A DNA stretch of 22,728 nt from JAUILA01 sp964563925 (GTDB taxonomy: Bacteria > Bacteroidota > Bacteroidia > Cytophagales > Cyclobacteriaceae). The notes below the pieces were generated by a model, which saw only the letters and a program-made list of their open reading frames with translations, ran no database searches and was not told where the DNA came from. A program made the position numbers and the translations under genes. Below, piece after piece: positions 7,712 through 15,524 of the stretch. The stretch spans positions 1 to 22,728 of the forward strand of contig CAZLZD010000062.1 in NCBI GenBank assembly GCA_964563925.1, written 5' to 3'. How positions within the stretch are numbered: position 1 is the first letter of the stretch; each line of letters starts with the position of its first letter.

Positions 7712-9253
7712 ATGAATCAAGTAAAGCTTTTGGATTGCACCCTCCGGGACGGAGGTTATTATACGAACTGGGATTTTCCGGAATCCATGGTGGATAATTA
7801 CCTGGCCGCCTTTGAGCGCCTTCCGGTGGATTACATCGAAATAGGCTATCGCAGTAATCCGATGAAAAACTACCTGGGGGAATATTTTTATTGTCCGCCG
7901 CATGTACTCGACCACGTCCGGTCGATGTCGTCAAAAAAACTGGCCATCATTCTCAATGAGAAGGATGTACGCGCCGAACATGTGCCCGACCTGCTGACCC
8001 CCTGTGTCTCCTTTATCGACCTGGTCCGTATAGCCGTCGCCCCGGAGAATTTCAGGCGGGCGCTCGGTCTTGCCGAAGCCGTGAAGAAACTGGGTTTTGC
8101 CGTGGCGTTCAATGTCATGTATATGTCCACCTGGCCGGACCAGAAGGAATTTATGGGACTGATCGACCGGGTTGACGGCGTGGCAGACTTTTTCTACATG
8201 GTGGATTCCTACGGCGGGGTGTACCCTGAGGACGTTCGCCGGATCTACGACCTGGTACGCCAAAAGACCGGGGTCACTATTGGTTTTCATGGTCATAACA
8301 ACCTGGAGCTGGGGCTGATCAATACGCTCACCGCCATGGAATGCGGGGCGGGTATTGTCGATGCCACGGTCACCGGCATGGGACGCGGGGCCGGGAACCT
8401 GAAAATGGAGCTCCTTTTGACCGCCCTCAACGCCAGCAAAGACCTGGAAGTGGATTTTAATGCACTGGCGGCAGTGGTGGACGAATTTTCCCGCATGCAG
8501 CAGGAATATGGCTGGGGAACCAACCTGCCCTACATGGTATCGGGGTCCAACAGCCTTCCTCAAAAGGATGTCATGGAATGGGTGACCCGCCGTTTTTATT
8601 CGGTCAACAGCATTATCCGTGCCCTGCACAATCAGCGCAAAGGGGTGGAAGACAACCAGCGGCTGCCTGATTTCAGACCAGAGAAAAAGTATGAACAGGT
8701 GATCGTGGTGGGGGGCGGACCGAGTGCGGCTCAGAAAGCCAACGCGGTGCGTGAATTCATCGCCCGCCAGGAAAAGGTAGCGATCATTCACGCCAGCTCC
8801 AAGAATGCGGCGGCTTACCAGGACCTGCACCACATCGATCAGTACTTCTGCCTGGTGGGCAACGAAGGCCGACGAATGGAGAAGGTGTTCAATGACCTCC
8901 AGCAGTTCCGCGGTATATGTGTGCTTCCTCCGTACCCCAGGAAAATGGGAACCTATATTCCCAGCCAGGTGGAGGACCGCACCTATGAACTCACGGAGAT
9001 GGCTTTTACAGACAAGCTGAAGGATACCCACACGGCGCTGGCGATCCAGACGGCACTCGACCTGGGCGCGGGCAGCATTTATGCTGTAGGCTACGACGGA
9101 TATTCCACCGGGACAATGAATCAGATGGAGCGTGAATTATACAAGGAGAATGAGTATCTTTTTGAAAAAGCTTCACCCGTGATCTCGATTCAGTCCCTGT
9201 TTCCGACTGCGTACTCCCTGCCGGTGAAGTCAATCTTCAGCGAACTGTTATGA
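7712..9253 (+). CDS. DRE-TIM aldolase (4-hydroxy-2-oxovalerate aldolase/HMG-CoA lyase-like) with extra C-terminal domain
   Basis: 513 residues. Residues 1 to about 290 are a DRE-TIM barrel: DCTLRDGG at 8-15 (catalytic R12, metal ligand D13), the metal pair H193-G-H195 in GFHGHNN, and GMGRGAGN at 222-229. Enzymes of this fold make or break a carbon bond next to a 2-oxo acid. The closest type by motif is the pyruvate aldolase acting on 4-hydroxy-2-oxo acids. Residues from about 328 form a second domain with VIVVGGGPS (330-338) and ALAIQTALDLGAGSIYAVGYD (from 442). This resembles the DUF115/MAF type found in flagellin nonulosonic-acid transferases, but I hold that match loosely. The gene starts two bases after the previous stop and overlaps the next by ATGA. 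With the cytidylyltransferase and HAD genes it may make a 2-keto sugar acid (inference). A degradative role is unlikely inside this operon. Confidence 0.82.
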   Translation: MNQVKLLDCTLRDGGYYTNWDFPESMVDNYLAAFERLPVDYIEIGYRSNPMKNYLGEYFYCPPHVLDHVRSMSSKKLAIILNEKDVRAEHVPDLLTPCVSFIDLVRIAVAPENFRRALGLAEAVKKLGFAVAFNVMYMSTWPDQKEFMGLIDRVDGVADFFYMVDSYGGVYPEDVRRIYDLVRQKTGVTIGFHGHNNLELGLINTLTAMECGAGIVDATVTGMGRGAGNLKMELLLTALNASKDLEVDFNALAAVVDEFSRMQQEYGWGTNLPYMVSGSNSLPQKDVMEWVTRRFYSVNSIIRALHNQRKGVEDNQRLPDFRPEKKYEQVIVVGGGPSAAQKANAVREFIARQEKVAIIHASSKNAAAYQDLHHIDQYFCLVGNEGRRMEKVFNDLQQFRGICVLPPYPRKMGTYIPSQVEDRTYELTEMAFTDKLKDTHTALAIQTALDLGAGSIYAVGYDGYSTGTMNQMERELYKENEYLFEKASPVISIQSLFPTAYSLPVKSIFSELL

Positions 9254-10677
9254 GCAAAATTGCCTTTTTTCTACCCACCCGACGCGGCAGTCAGCGGGTC
9301 AAATTCAAAAATACCAGGCCCTTTGCCGGCCTGGAAGGCGGATTGCTGGAACTGAAATTGTCCCAGCTGGTCAGGGTGAAAGGAGTGGATACCATCATTC
9401 TCTCCACCAATGATCCGAAATCAGTGGAAATTGCAAGTAAGTTCAAGGATAGGGGCAAGGAGCTGATTATCGTGGACCGACCCGAAGACCTGGCCAGCGA
9501 TTCGACCCTGGTGGAGGATTTCATCAATTACATTCCTTCCATCGTCCACCATGATCATATATTCTGGACGCACGTCACCGCCCCGTTCGTGGATCATGAG
9601 GTGTACGAAGCCGCCCTGGAAAAATATTTTGAGGTTATCGGCCAGGAGTGGGATTCCCTGCTGAGCGTGACCAGATACCAGCAGTTCCTGTGGTCGGATA
9701 AAGACCGGGACATTGTCAATTGCGACCGCTCTGAGAATAAATGGCCGAATACCCAGGACCTTGACCCGTTGTTCGAGATCAACCATGCCTTTTACATTTC
9801 TTCGCGGGAGAATTATTTGAATTTTTCCGACCGGATCGGGGAGCACCCTTATTTGTTCGAGCTCGACAAAGTGGAGTCGGTGGACATTGATACGGAGGAG
9901 GAGTTCAAGATTGCCGAAGCCATTTTCTCAACGGGTCACCGGCGGGAAACGGATAACGGAATTGATTTCAACCCGGACGGTCCGCTTTCCTGTTTCCTTC
10001 CCTGCAGGAAGGGAAGCCAGCGGGTTAAAAACAAGAACATCCGGAAGTTTGCCGAGTTTGATAAAGGATTGTTGCAATTGAAGCTCGATCAGCTGCTCGG
10101 TGTGAAACAGTTCGATGAGATCATACTTTCCACCAATGACCAGGAGATCATCGATTACGGCAGCTCATTAAAGGATTCCCGGCTTCGGATCGATCACCGA
10201 AGGGATGAACTGTGCCGTTCGGATACCTCCACGGATGACCTGATCGAATACGTGCCGGAATTAGTCAGTAAGGGGCATGTCCTCTGGACGCATGTGACTT
10301 CTCCATTCATCAATATGGAAGATTACGAACAGGCCATTGCCAGATACCGGAATGCACTCTCACGCGGATACGACAGCCTGATGAGTGTATCGAGAATTCA
10401 GAAGTTTATATTTCAGGAAGACGCTCACGCTGTTAATTTCAACCGGGGCATTGAAAAGTGGCCCCGGACCCAGACGATCAAGCCGTTGTTTGAATCCAAC
10501 AGCGCCTATTTTATCAGCCCGATAGAAACATACACAAAACTGGCTGACCGGATCGGCAATCATGTGTATATGGACGAACTGGATAAATTCAAATCGTTTG
10601 ACATTGACTGGGAGGAGGATTTTATAATTGCAGAATCGATCTGGAAACGCATCATTCATCGTGAAACTAAAATATGA
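9250..10677 (+). CDS. Tandem (double-headed) acylneuraminate cytidylyltransferase-like protein
   Basis: 475 residues made of two homologous copies, each the size of a CMP-sialic acid or CMP-Kdo synthetase. The CTP-binding signature occurs twice: RRGSQRVKFKN at 11-21 and RKGSQRVKNKN at 253-263. WTHVTAPF and WTHVTSPF repeat in the middle, and the metal-binding DxD occurs as VDIDTEEEF (D212, D214) and FDIDWEEDF (D451, D453). Both halves keep the motifs, so both may be active. CMP-sugar synthetases normally work as homodimers, so this may be a fused dimer or an enzyme with two specificities. It should activate a 2-keto sugar acid with CTP. The start overlaps the aldolase stop by ATGA and the end overlaps the next start the same way, which ties its substrate to the aldolase product (inference). 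Confidence 0.88.
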   Translation: MSKIAFFLPTRRGSQRVKFKNTRPFAGLEGGLLELKLSQLVRVKGVDTIILSTNDPKSVEIASKFKDRGKELIIVDRPEDLASDSTLVEDFINYIPSIVHHDHIFWTHVTAPFVDHEVYEAALEKYFEVIGQEWDSLLSVTRYQQFLWSDKDRDIVNCDRSENKWPNTQDLDPLFEINHAFYISSRENYLNFSDRIGEHPYLFELDKVESVDIDTEEEFKIAEAIFSTGHRRETDNGIDFNPDGPLSCFLPCRKGSQRVKNKNIRKFAEFDKGLLQLKLDQLLGVKQFDEIILSTNDQEIIDYGSSLKDSRLRIDHRRDELCRSDTSTDDLIEYVPELVSKGHVLWTHVTSPFINMEDYEQAIARYRNALSRGYDSLMSVSRIQKFIFQEDAHAVNFNRGIEKWPRTQTIKPLFESNSAYFISPIETYTKLADRIGNHVYMDELDKFKSFDIDWEEDFIIAESIWKRIIHRETKI

Positions 10678-11687
10678 AGAAGAGAAGGTTATACCTGCAT
10701 TTGGGCTTGCCCAAGACCGCGACTACCTATCTTCAGCGTCATATCTTCAGTGAATTCACAGGGGTGAATTACCTGGGGCGTTTTGACGGACTCCGGGATT
10801 TTGATCCGTTCATCAAGGTATTTGCCAATTACTTCCATTTCTATCCGAAGCAGGAATTGCTTCAGGGCTATGGCAACGTTGACCGGGTGATTGCCGATAC
10901 GGCTCAGAAGCTGTTTCCCGAAGATACGGACACCCCGCTGTTCATTTCAGACGAAGGATTGACTTTCCGCTTTTTCGATGCCTTTGACAAGCAGTGGTAT
11001 GGAAGAAGTGCGATGTGCTCGGAGAATTTTTTTGAGCGGCTGGACTGGTACGCACGGCACGGCGCCTACGAGCTCCGGCTGATCCTCGTGCTGAGGAAGC
11101 AGGTAGACTGGCTTCCTTCGTTCTACGCGGAGAAGTTTATGCAGCTCAGGAAATCGCCTGCGACGGCGGCCTTTGACAACTTTATAGAATTCGCCCTGGG
11201 GAAGGGGTACTATATGCACGGGATGAATAACCTGGATTACCAATACCTGTCCGGACTTATGGACCGGTTTGATTCATCCGCGGTTTGTTTTGTTCCCTAT
11301 GAGCGCCTGAGGACTGATCCGGACGGATTTGTGGCGCAGATAGCAGAATTCATGGGGGCCGGTTTGCCCGAAGGGATCCGCTCCCTGGCCGCGAATCGGG
11401 AGAACCAGTCCCACCAGGAAGGCTCCCGGGAATACCAGGTGCGGGTGGACATCCGGAAGGATCCCTATTATTTCAAACTGAAAAAGATCAAACGAAAATT
11501 ATTTGGAGACCAGCACATACCATTGAGCAAGACGGCGGTACACGGACTGGAATCCTGGCGTTATCCGGATACGGAAAGGAATTTTACCCTGACCGGGGAG
11601 ATCCGGCAGCGTATCGAAGCCCATTACCAGGTGGCCAACGAGCAATTCCTGGCTGCACACCCGGATTTTGAACCCTATTGGAAATGA
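10674..11687 (+). CDS. Sulfotransferase-like protein
   Basis: 337 residues. The N-terminal loop LYLHLGLPKTATTYLQ (6-21, K14) matches the PAPS 5'-phosphosulfate site. LVLRKQVDWLPS carries R141 and S149 with the eight-residue spacing of the 3'-phosphate site. The later ERLRTDPDGFVAQIAEFMG is typical of bacterial sulfotransferases. It probably sulfates the sugar made or added by this gene set. It is coupled by ATGA overlaps to the cytidylyltransferase before it and the HAD gene after it, an unusual place for a sulfotransferase, since those neighbours look like precursor synthesis. Possibly the precursor itself is sulfated. Some proteins of this P-loop family are not sulfotransferases, so the activity is likely rather than certain. 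Confidence 0.82.
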   Translation: MKKRRLYLHLGLPKTATTYLQRHIFSEFTGVNYLGRFDGLRDFDPFIKVFANYFHFYPKQELLQGYGNVDRVIADTAQKLFPEDTDTPLFISDEGLTFRFFDAFDKQWYGRSAMCSENFFERLDWYARHGAYELRLILVLRKQVDWLPSFYAEKFMQLRKSPATAAFDNFIEFALGKGYYMHGMNNLDYQYLSGLMDRFDSSAVCFVPYERLRTDPDGFVAQIAEFMGAGLPEGIRSLAANRENQSHQEGSREYQVRVDIRKDPYYFKLKKIKRKLFGDQHIPLSKTAVHGLESWRYPDTERNFTLTGEIRQRIEAHYQVANEQFLAAHPDFEPYWK

Positions 11688-12304
11688 GAAAACTTGATGA
11701 GTACGAAGTGATTTTGTGGGATTTTGACGGGGTGATCCTCGACTCAATGCATATCCGTGACCTTGGGTTTGAGCGGGTACTGGAGAATTTTCCCCGGGAA
11801 CAGGTAACCGAATTACTTCGTTATCACCGGGCCAATGGCGGCCTGTCGCGCTATGTGAAATTCAGGTATTTTTTTGAGCAGATACGGAACGAGGAAGTGA
11901 CAGAAGAGCAGGTGATGGAAATGGCCGGCAGCTTCTCAGAGATCATGCTGGAACTGCTCACGGATAAATCGAACCTGATAACCGATTCGGTGAATTACCT
12001 TCAGTCGGTGTACCAGGACAAGGAAATGCACATCGTATCAGGCTCCGACCAGAATGAGTTGCGGACGTTGTGTGATTCGCTGGAGGTGGCACACTTCTTT
12101 GAGAGTATTAACGGTTCGCCCACACCCAAGACCGAACTGGTGCGTCGACTCACCGCTGGCCGGTCTTCCGGCCAATTCGTTCTGATCGGGGACAGCATGA
12201 ATGATTTTGAGGCTGCCAGCGCCAATGGCATCGATTTTTTTGGCTATAATAATCCCGGGCTCAGGGGTACCGGAACGGGATATATTGATAAGTTTGTGGC
12301 CTGA
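11684..12304 (+). CDS. HAD family phosphatase (beta-phosphoglucomutase/phosphoglycolate phosphatase-like)
   Basis: 206 residues with all four HAD motifs: I, LWDFDGVILDS (nucleophile D13, acid/base D15); II, HIVSGSDQ (S119); III, K149 in TPKTE; IV, LIGDSMND (D170, D174). The helical cap lies between motifs I and II, as in the beta-phosphoglucomutase branch. It should hydrolyse a small sugar or acid phosphate. Next to an aldolase and a cytidylyltransferase, it could remove the phosphate from a keto-sugar-acid phosphate before CMP activation, as KdsC does in the Kdo pathway (inference). I start it at the ATG overlapping the previous stop as ATGA, the junction type used by its neighbours. An in-frame TTG at 11678 would add only two residues. 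Confidence 0.87.
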   Translation: MRKLDEYEVILWDFDGVILDSMHIRDLGFERVLENFPREQVTELLRYHRANGGLSRYVKFRYFFEQIRNEEVTEEQVMEMAGSFSEIMLELLTDKSNLITDSVNYLQSVYQDKEMHIVSGSDQNELRTLCDSLEVAHFFESINGSPTPKTELVRRLTAGRSSGQFVLIGDSMNDFEAASANGIDFFGYNNPGLRGTGTGYIDKFVA

Positions 12305-12313
12305 TAGAATACA

Positions 12314-13726
12314 TTGTCCTACGCAAAAAGCATATTAAGTGGTGTAAGCTGGAGCGGTCTGCAGATCATCTTTGACCGCGTGCTTGGCTTTTTGGTCAAG
12401 CTGGTCCTTGCCCGCATTCTGTTTCCGGAAGATTTCGGGATCATCGGGATGGCGGCTGTTTTTATTGCGATCCTGCAGACCTTCCGGGATGTGGGAATGG
12501 GCGCATCCCTTATCCAGAAGAAGGATGTTACCCAGACCGAATTCAGCACCGCGTTCTGGACCACCCTGGGCTGGTCAGTTCTTCTCTATTCAATGCTGTT
12601 CTTCAGCACACCCCTGATTGCTGATTTCTATGGCCAGGAAATCCTGGTGCCGGTGATCAGGGTACTTGGCATCAGCATTCTCACCGGTCCGATAAACCTG
12701 GTGCAGCGAATCAGGATGAACCGGAATCTCCAGTTCAAGAAGCTTGCGTTCATCAACAATATGTCAAACCTGATCTCGTCGGTCGTGGCGGTGATCGGGG
12801 CGCTGTACGGACTGGGTGTTTGGGCCCTGGTCATCCAGTCGACCGGTCCGTTCGTGGTCCGGATCCCCTTCTTTTACTTCATGGGTTCCTGGAAGCCTAC
12901 AAGGGAATTTTCAAAAAGGGCCTTTAAGGAGATATTCTCCTTCGGAGCCTACACCACGGGTACCGATGTCCTTTCCCGTGTAGTGGCCCAGGCCGATTTT
13001 CTGCTGGTGGGAAAGTTTCTCGGCGCCTATGAGCTGGGGCTCTATTCGTTTGCCTTCCTGATGACCTCCACGCTTCGCGGACAGCTGATTACCGTGATCA
13101 ACAAAGTGATGTTTCCGGTTTTCAGCAAGATGCAGGATGACCATAAAAAGTTGAAGCAATATTATATGCAGGTCATTGAGATCAATACCCTGATTATTTA
13201 CCCGCTGTTTACCATGCTTATCCTGTTCAGTCATGATATTGTGGGTTTACTGTTTCCCCGGTGGCTTGATTCGGTGCCTCTGATCAATATTCTCACCATC
13301 GGCGTCTTTATAGGCGCGCTCTCCAATTCGTTCCGTTCGTTTATCCGTGGCGTGGGAAAACCGGAATGGGAGTTGCAGATTCAGCTTGTTAAAGCCCTGT
13401 TTTTCGTCGCGGCAATCTTCGCCGGATACTGGCTGCTCGGCATCGAAGGGGTTGCCTGGGCCGTGAATGCGACCGCTGTCCTGAATACAGTTATGATACT
13501 GAGGCTACTTTACAAAAGGTTCCAGCTGACACTCGGGCATTTGTGGACGGCAATCCGCCTGCCGTTCCTGACCATGCTTGCCATCACAGTGGTGGTCATG
13601 CTGTCCAGAATGGTCACGGACTGGGTCATCGTTCAGATGCTGGCGGGTATACTTACCGCAGCGGTATTGTACTGGTCTACACTCAACAAATATTATCACC
13701 TGGTACTGGCCCTGAAAAAGAAATAA
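12314..13726 (+). CDS. Wzx-type polysaccharide flippase
   Basis: A 470-residue, strongly hydrophobic protein with about 12 to 14 membrane segments. The N-terminus is typical of the MOP superfamily polysaccharide transporters: SGVSWSGLQIIFDRVLGF, then LARILFPEDFGIIGMAAVF. It should move the undecaprenyl-linked repeat unit from the inner to the outer face of the cytoplasmic membrane. The start is TTG: the HAD stop TGA and a following TAG lie in the same frame just upstream, and the next ATG would cut into the first membrane helix region. The gap to the HAD gene is nine bases. The C-terminal end is basic (LALKKK). No sugar specificity can be read from the sequence. Confidence 0.9.
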   Translation: MSYAKSILSGVSWSGLQIIFDRVLGFLVKLVLARILFPEDFGIIGMAAVFIAILQTFRDVGMGASLIQKKDVTQTEFSTAFWTTLGWSVLLYSMLFFSTPLIADFYGQEILVPVIRVLGISILTGPINLVQRIRMNRNLQFKKLAFINNMSNLISSVVAVIGALYGLGVWALVIQSTGPFVVRIPFFYFMGSWKPTREFSKRAFKEIFSFGAYTTGTDVLSRVVAQADFLLVGKFLGAYELGLYSFAFLMTSTLRGQLITVINKVMFPVFSKMQDDHKKLKQYYMQVIEINTLIIYPLFTMLILFSHDIVGLLFPRWLDSVPLINILTIGVFIGALSNSFRSFIRGVGKPEWELQIQLVKALFFVAAIFAGYWLLGIEGVAWAVNATAVLNTVMILRLLYKRFQLTLGHLWTAIRLPFLTMLAITVVVMLSRMVTDWVIVQMLAGILTAAVLYWSTLNKYYHLVLALKKK

Positions 13727-13740
13727 CCGGATTGAGACGA

Positions 13741-14469
13741 ATGATGTACATCAAAATATACGGCGAAAGAAATACAGGGACCAATTACCTGCAGCGGCTG
13801 ATCAGGCTCAACTTTGACCAGGTCGTTCTGCTCAGGAATACTGCACCGAAGTACGTCTACAAAATCCGGCGTGAATGGCTTATCGACGTATATTTTGACC
13901 TGACGGCCAAACAAAACCTTGGCTGGAAACATACCTGTCCGGATTCTTCCCTGATCAAATCTTTTGCCCGTACCAAACCCCTGCTTGTACTGACTCTTAC
14001 CAAGAACCCGTATTCCTTTTTACTGTCGCTGCACAAAAAACCGTATCATTCCGATACTCCCGCTGACTCCTTTACAGAATTCCTGAAGACACCCTGGCCG
14101 CCGGTCCGCCGGGACGGGTGCCGCGACATCCGTTACCCGGTGGATTTATGGAACCGGAAAAACGCCTCCTACCTGGAGCTGGAAGCACACGGGATCAACG
14201 TGCTCAATCTTACCTATGAGGAGCTGGTGGTAGATCCGGCTTCTCTGATCCGAAGGATAGGCCGCAAATCAGGCCATGAAATAACCGATTTTCAGAATGT
14301 AAAGAAATCAACCAAGGAGAAGGGAAAGGACTTTGATTATTACCAGGATTACTATCAGAACGAACGCTGGAGGGAGAAGCTGACCCCGGAAGCCCTGCAG
14401 GAGATCAACCGGCACCTGGACCCGGAGCTGATGCGCCGGTTTAATTACGAACGCATCGAAACGTTATGA
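13741..14469 (+). CDS. Sulfotransferase-like protein with lysine at the PAPS 3'-phosphate site
   Basis: 242 residues if started at the first of two tandem ATG codons, 14 bases after the flippase stop. The open frame extends upstream through the flippase gene, but that part is a shadow. The N-terminal loop is IYGERNTGTNYLQ (6-18), a divergent P-loop seen in some sulfotransferase-family proteins. The second site, LTLTKNPYSFLLS, places K88 and S96 eight residues apart, so lysine stands where arginine is usual. LNLTYEELVVDP fits the C-terminal family segment. It probably decorates the polysaccharide with sulfate, but the variant residues leave room for another nucleotide-dependent role. The stop overlaps the next gene by ATGA. 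Confidence 0.75.
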   Translation: MMYIKIYGERNTGTNYLQRLIRLNFDQVVLLRNTAPKYVYKIRREWLIDVYFDLTAKQNLGWKHTCPDSSLIKSFARTKPLLVLTLTKNPYSFLLSLHKKPYHSDTPADSFTEFLKTPWPPVRRDGCRDIRYPVDLWNRKNASYLELEAHGINVLNLTYEELVVDPASLIRRIGRKSGHEITDFQNVKKSTKEKGKDFDYYQDYYQNERWREKLTPEALQEINRHLDPELMRRFNYERIETL

Positions 14470-15524
14470 GGACTGTTTTCTTTGTCGGTTCATTCAAGCT
14501 GGGCGGTACGGAGAGGGTATCGATCCTGATAGGCCGGGAACTGCTCCGCCGGGGACATGATATCCGGTTTATCCTGCTTAATTCCACCGATGACTTCCAC
14601 AACCCGGATGTGGCTCCCTATACAATTTCCCTGCGCGGAGAATCGGTCCATTCTCCCATAAAGCCGCTGGTAATGCTTCACCGCCTCAGAAATACATTGC
14701 GGGAGCTGAAGCCCGACCGTGTAATCTCATTTTCCAAAGGCCTGAACCTTCTGTTGTTGCTTGCCCATCCACGGCATATGGTATTTACCATTGAGTCAAA
14801 CATGTTTATCTATACCCGCAAGCTGCACCGGCGGTATCTACAAAAATATGCGGCCATATTTTCACGGGTCAGGAAGGTTATCGTACCTTCTCATGGGTTG
14901 TACAAGGCCTGCAAGGCCTATTTCGGAAAAGCCGCCGGCCGTAAGCTGGTGATGCTGCCCAACCCGGTAGCGGTTCCGGAGCACATTGAGCCGGTTAAGG
15001 AGCAGGGGAAATTTATCGTTTCAGCAGGCCGCCTGGTCAGCAGCAAGGGATTTGATGAGCTGATTTATACCTTTGGAGAATCGTCCCTCAAGGGCCGGTA
15101 CCGCTTGCTGATCCTCGGGGATGGTCCGGAACGTCCGAACCTGGAAAAGCTGATAAAGGACCAGCAGCTGGACGAAGATGTTAGTTTAAAGGGTTTTACC
15201 ACCAATCCCTATGCCTATTTCAGCCAGGCAAGCTTTTTTGTGCTCAATACCCGGCATGAAAGTTTTGGTAATGTGCTGGTGGAGGCCATGAGTACCGGAG
15301 TACCCGTCATTTGCCGGGATTGCGATTATGGTCCGAGGGAGATCATCGACCACGGCAGGTCGGGTTTTTTGTTCACCGACCGCACGGCCCTGAAGGAGTA
15401 TATGGAATTGCTGGCGGATGATGAATCGCTGGCGGAGCAAATGGGGGAGCGGGCCCGGGAAGCTGCGGATCCTTACCGGGTGGAGCGTGTTACCGATCAA
15501 TGGGAAAAAGAAATTCTGGCGTGA
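14466..15524 (+). CDS. GT4 family glycosyltransferase
   Basis: A 352-residue GT-B enzyme. The N-terminal domain opens VFFVGSFKLGGTERVS with the usual GG loop. The C-terminal domain begins near FIVSAGRLVSSKGFDEL, and the E-x7-E motif is E265 and E273 in RHESFGNVLVEAM. It should transfer a hexose or derivative with retention of configuration onto the repeat unit. The ATG overlaps the sulfotransferase-like stop by ATGA, and its own stop overlaps the next start by GTGA. It is the first of three consecutive GT4 genes, which suggests sequential additions to one oligosaccharide. Confidence 0.9.
   Translation: MRTVFFVGSFKLGGTERVSILIGRELLRRGHDIRFILLNSTDDFHNPDVAPYTISLRGESVHSPIKPLVMLHRLRNTLRELKPDRVISFSKGLNLLLLLAHPRHMVFTIESNMFIYTRKLHRRYLQKYAAIFSRVRKVIVPSHGLYKACKAYFGKAAGRKLVMLPNPVAVPEHIEPVKEQGKFIVSAGRLVSSKGFDELIYTFGESSLKGRYRLLILGDGPERPNLEKLIKDQQLDEDVSLKGFTTNPYAYFSQASFFVLNTRHESFGNVLVEAMSTGVPVICRDCDYGPREIIDHGRSGFLFTDRTALKEYMELLADDESLAEQMGERAREAADPYRVERVTDQWEKEILA

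Noticed and set aside
7931..9031. Long open frame on the minus strand (366 codons) opposite the aldolase gene
   Set aside because: The + strand frame has clear DRE-TIM motifs throughout. The antisense frame shows no family motif and has the usual look of an open shadow in GC-rich coding DNA.
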